From: Chara braunii
Taxonomy: Eukaryota; Streptophyta; Charophyceae; Charales; Characeae
Assembly: GCA_003427395.1 (NCBI GenBank)
Contig: BFEA01000755.1
Location: 127,990-161,484 of the forward strand
Direction of reading: 5' to 3'
Length of the DNA: 33,495 bases
In this document: in pieces, positions 29,892 to 33,495 of the stretch
How the letters are laid out: every line of letters starts with the position of its first letter
How positions within the stretch are numbered: the stretch's first letter is position 1
The notes under the pieces: model-generated
Databases searched by the model: none
The model's input: only the letters and a program-made list of their open reading frames with translations
Told to the model about the DNA's origin: nothing
Program-made: the position numbers and the translations under genes

Positions 29892-30590
29892 GCAAAACAC
29901 GTGATCGATTCCTTGGCCAATGTAGAGGGCACTTCTTACGCAAACTTAGTGTGGCAAAGACCTTTGGGCAAATGATGTCATTAAGGAAGACTGTGGAAAT
30001 CGGAAGAAAAGACTGACACGAAGGATAAGCGAAATGCTCCAAGTGGCTAATGCTCGAGTCGAAAACAATCACTTTTACTGTACGTGTATGCAAAAGTTTT
30101 GCCAAAACCAGTTAGGAGTTAATTCGCTGATGTGTCTTTGTACAGCCTGAGAATCAAGCTTTCGCTGATGCCACAGCCTGAGAAATGATGATACACATAC
30201 ATTGGGGTAATGAAAGGAAGAAGGGGGAAGGGATACAAGTAAGGAAATTCTGTTCAAGTAGAAGCGGGACACTGCTGTTGGTTGTTGGTTGAAGTGTGGG
30301 AAAGTTCACAGTACTCTGTAAAAGAGGTGGCACAAGGAAGTAGGGACGCGATGTCGGCAAGTCGAGAACCTCCAGGAGAGGTCCGGAAAAGAAAATAGTT
30401 CAGTCGACAATGGCCAGTAACCCACCGGCACACTTCCAAGCCACTTTTTCCCGGTGCTTGAGACGCCCTGTGCAGCAACGAAAAAAAACGAACCGGCACG
30501 GGCCTCCTTTTGGGTGGCACTGCCAGTCATTTTGCTCTTGCGGCGGATCCCCGAAAGTTGTGGCGTGCATGCAGCCACGTTGGAGAAAAT
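29892..30590. other. intergenic with a weakly shared segment
   Basis: No gene recognised. 30470-30540 (CTCCTTTTGGGTGG and TTTTGCTC nearby) loosely resembles 24835-24895 in RPL7 intron 4, on the same strand, suggesting a diverged dispersed repeat. Confidence 0.35.
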
Positions 30591-30592
30591 TC

Positions 30593-30703
30593 CTACCGTC
30601 TTCACGCGAATAGAACGCCCGGTCATTATAGCCATATTTGGTGCACTTTTCAGTCCAGATACAGCTATAATAACCGGGCGTTCTATTCGGGTGAAGACGG
30701 TAG
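30593..30703. mobile_element. 111-bp hairpin MITE, copy 2
   Basis: Starts CTACCGTCTTCACGCGAATA and ends TATTCGGGTGAAGACGGTAG; the arms pair over roughly 40 bp (AGAACGCCCGGTCATTATAG with its mate). Same length and termini as 22680-22790. Confidence 0.9.
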
Positions 30704-30709
30704 TGGTTC

Positions 30710-32270
30710 AGGTTGGCAAGAAGGAGAAGAGGAGCCAGAAAAGAGATGTGCGCTGGTGGTTTGTTAAATCAAAAGTAAAGTTGAAAATTAGAATGTGTAG
30801 GACATTGTAGGTGGTGTAAGGCATAATCGAACAGAGGAAGACACAAAAATTCAAAATAGAATTTAAGGGCACGACCCGAGGGTGAATCAATCAAGGAATG
30901 GTAAGAAAGGGGACGCACCATAAATGCAAAAGAGCAGCAATAATCTTTGGGGGAAAGTTAAACCGCCACTTCCTTTCTCATATGTTGGCCGCGGGGTGGA
31001 TCCCATTGCACTGTTTCAGAGGCCGGTAGCCGCCGATTAAAATTATCAGCGGCCGCCTGGAGGCGCTATTTTCATTTCGGATGAGGTCATTTTCCCACAT
31101 GGGACTATACAGGTGTGAAAGGCAGTGGTGGTTGGGTGACTGTCGCTGAACGACCAGTCCCTTTCCCGAGCTATATTGCGCTCTGATTCCACGGTTAACA
31201 CACGACATAGTTGCGGGCTTGGCGTATCAAAAAGAAAAGGCTGGCGGCGCCAGGCGAAAAGGAAATATTCCTCACCTGCGTGGCTCCTTTTCTCTTTGGT
31301 GTGCAGCTGACTGAAATCATTGTCGGGAAAAAGAGGCTCCGAGGGGTTTTGCGGGTTTAAGCAGCCAGTGTGCAGCGGGCCTAGCAACACTTTCACTATG
31401 GTGCACTCCAAAATCATGGTCAGGTTTGGCCTGTTGGGTGCAAGGGGGGTTCTGGGGGAGGAGTGGGCAAAATCTTGAGGGCCCTGGTCTTGGTAATCTT
31501 AGTTCTCATCTCCTTGGATACAAATTTTGGACAAAAAAATCAGGGATACTGGGCAGGTTGCACAGGGTTGGGAAAAATAGTAGAAAAGCTAAAAGGAAAA
31601 ATCCACGCGAACTTTTTGTATGACGCAAAATGGGTGCTACTACCGTGCTAGTGATTGCCCCTCCTCACTGCAACCCAGTCGGCACAACCATTCAGGCACT
31701 GGGAAGGTGATGGTCGGTGTAAAGTTGGGTTCGGCAACATAGGGTCCGCAATAGTGGTGGACTAAAACCTTTTTTTTTTTTTTTTAACTAACTATGATTG
31801 ATACAAATTCCACATTCGCAGAGAGAATGCCATCATCTCACATCTGAGTGAGCAACAGTGCCGCAAGTGTGCTAGTGCCGTGCGAAGGTTTGAGTGTTTG
31901 GGTGGTTGCGAAGCTGGAGTCAAATTGAGTCGGATCAGTGCAACACATTCGCAATTTCTCATCCATAGAAAATGCACTTCGCCAAATACCTACCCATAGC
32001 GATGATCTTTCCTGGGGTGCTGATAACGCTGTTCTCTGCACGCTGGCTCTTCTGGATTTCCTCCGAAATCTTCTGCTAATTCACTTAGATGGCGCAATAC
32101 AATACGTGTTGACAGACGTCTGCCATTTTGCTGGAGTAGGTCATCATTTTTTTGGAGGCATAGTGTCATGATTACCAAGTACGAAGGAAATGAAAATTGC
32201 ACGGAAAAAAAAAAAAAACAACAAACATTTGCAATCCCTGTGTTTGCAGCACCCTGCAATCACCATACCA
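30710..32270. other. intergenic, nothing recognised
   Basis: Open stretches of 60-120 codons on both strands lack motifs or repeats I can identify. Confidence 0.5.
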
Positions 32271-32277
32271 TAATGTT

Positions 32278-32340
32278 CCCGAGTCCCAGTCCTGGTCCTG
32301 GTCCTGGTCCCGGTAGCGACCCTGGTCCCGATCCTGCTCC
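32278..32340. repeat. (CCTGGT)n hexamer minisatellite
   Basis: CCTGGTCCTGGTCCTGGTCC and variants. In one frame it reads a Pro-Gly run, but no gene context supports translation. Confidence 0.8.
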
Positions 32341-32665
32341 CTATGTGCTGCAGGACTTATACCTGGCAGTCTTTGACAACATCATTCGATAATAGTTCTC
32401 CACAACTACAGAAAGGACTTACTGGAAGTTTCTCCTGGTCCCTGGGATCTGGTCAATGTCCCTGCCCCCAGAAAAGCAAGGCCTCAGCCGGCAGTTTGCG
32501 ACTTGTGGCTTCGAGTCCATCCCCTCTGTGTTTGCTGTACCTCCCCCTGTAAACCAACCATCCCTGGCGATTTCCTGAAATCCCCAATCTCTCAACCCCC
32601 GCCTCTCCCATCACCATCCCATCCTTTCCTATCTTGAGTGCTCCCATCCTTTCCTGTCTTGAGTG

Positions 32666-32673
32666 GCCCCCCG

Positions 32674-32712
<39 letters not shown>
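32666..32712. repeat. long C homopolymer
   Basis: More than 40 nearly uninterrupted C (one G at 32673). Responsible for poly-Pro/poly-Gly reading frames on both strands. Confidence 0.9.
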
Positions 32713-32715
<3 letters not shown>

Positions 32716-32869
32716 TTCTTCCCAAGACCTGCACCCCCCTATGTTTGCTGTCCGTGTCCCCATCCACACATACACATCCATGGCCGGTGTTTGTCAGACG
32801 TCCACGGATTGCCCAGACAGTCTAAAGGACTGCTATGCTCCAGATCCACTCCCAATCTCCAACTAACTC

Positions 32870-33400
32870 TCCAGCTCCATGTTCAGCTTCCCTTCAGCGC
32901 CTTCACCGATTCCTGTTCCACCTCTGGTTCCAAATCCAGTTCCAATTTTCAGTTCCAAGTCTAAGTACATTTCCAGTTCCCACATCAGTTCCAACTACGT
33001 TAACCCTCGAGCTCCGACTTCACGTCCAAGTTCCAACTCGAGTTCGAACGCCTTGGGTTACATGACAAGACGCCAAGCTGTGAGCTTGATAGACCCAGGT
33101 CCAAATTCAGTTCCAATTTTCAGTTCCAAGCTCAGACGTCATGGCCAAATCGGGAACTCGGGTTCCATGTTTTTGGTCCCGGAAAAGGAATCTGAGCTCC
33201 ATCTTCATTCAGCTCATAAAGGAAACTCCACTCTCCTTGTTGTCACTCAAAGCGTGATGGATTCTGGTTTTCCACATCTTTATGCAGTGTCCAGGTGCAG
33301 TCCTTTTATGGCGAAGATGGGACTGCACTTGGAGGAGTCTGACTGGGATAGACTGGCCGTGGGAATGGCGAGCCATCTTGCTGGGTTACTGGGAACCTAA
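32870..33400 (+). other. low-complexity Ser/Pro-rich ORF of doubtful status
   Basis: A 173-codon open frame (32879-33400) begins with degenerate repeats of AGTTCCAANTTNCAGTTCC that read as Pro/Ser/Val-rich peptide (PNPVPIFSSKS occurs almost twice, at about 32935 and 33105). It ends with a more complex segment (HLYAVSRCSPFMAKMGLHLE). No domain recognised. The repeat periodicity rather than selection could explain the open frame, but the non-repeat tail of ~85 codons also stays open. Confidence 0.2.
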
Positions 33401-33495
33401 AGAATTCCAACTCTCTGAGTTTCAGAGTAATTTGTTTAGTATAGGAAGAAAGGCAATATTATGGGCCCTATGGTATAAACGTTGTGTCCTAACTA

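Noticed and set aside
32453-32964. Proline-rich and glycine-rich ORFs on both strands
   Set aside because: They are translations of a long C homopolymer and disappear without it.
1-33495. CRISPR arrays or bacterial operons
   Set aside because: No regularly spaced short repeats with unique spacers; the L7 gene has spliceosomal introns, so the DNA is eukaryotic nuclear.

Overview
This is a nuclear window from a eukaryote of the green lineage. The one intact gene I recognise is a five-exon cytosolic ribosomal protein L7 gene (uL30, + strand, coding 20241-25989, 249 aa), and its protein reads like land-plant L7. The long introns, AT-rich repeat-laden flanks, decayed retroelements, assembly gap (217 N) and homopolymer runs suggest a large, repeat-rich draft genome. 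A charophyte or other streptophyte alga is my best guess. That guess rests on remembered protein style, not on a search.

Layout. 1-760: GC-rich stretch with a short sequence like the 3' end of 18S rRNA and a possible tRNA-iMet-type primer-binding site. 760-2705: alternating inverted array of one repeat family, including a near-perfect inverted repeat with ~770-bp arms centred near 1924. 2720-2970: a GC-ended MITE. 2975-4240: AT-rich, no genes. 4245-10809: a decayed retroelement about 6 kb long with a partial second unit. Its fragments lie in the order CCHC zinc knuckle, coiled coil, GIY-YIG endonuclease, CxC linker, reverse transcriptase (motifs A, B, C and thumb). This is the permuted, N-terminal-endonuclease layout of Penelope-like elements (the Chlamys/Naiad type). 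A second MITE sits inside its RT between motifs B and C. 10810-17350: AT-rich intergenic DNA with a possible LINE relic, small tandem repeats, an unresolved MITE spanning the N gap, and homopolymer runs. 17350-18570: unrecognised ORF relics, then a two-unit ~306-bp higher-order tandem repeat directly upstream of the L7 gene. 18570-25989: L7 with a probable untranslated first exon; its introns hold a tandem duplication, a hairpin MITE, a tRNA-like sequence and a truncated MITE. 25990-33495: no convincing gene, but a 3'-truncated U2 snRNA retrocopy with poly-A and target-site duplication, another full MITE, a second hairpin MITE, short duplications and C-rich low-complexity DNA.

The most interesting content is the Penelope-like relic: its domain order, the zinc knuckle and coiled coil upstream of the endonuclease, and its tandem/pseudo-LTR structure. 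After it come the head-to-head/tail-to-tail repeat array and the U2-derived retrocopy. Apart from L7 nothing here looks like a working protein gene, so no pathway can be reconstructed.
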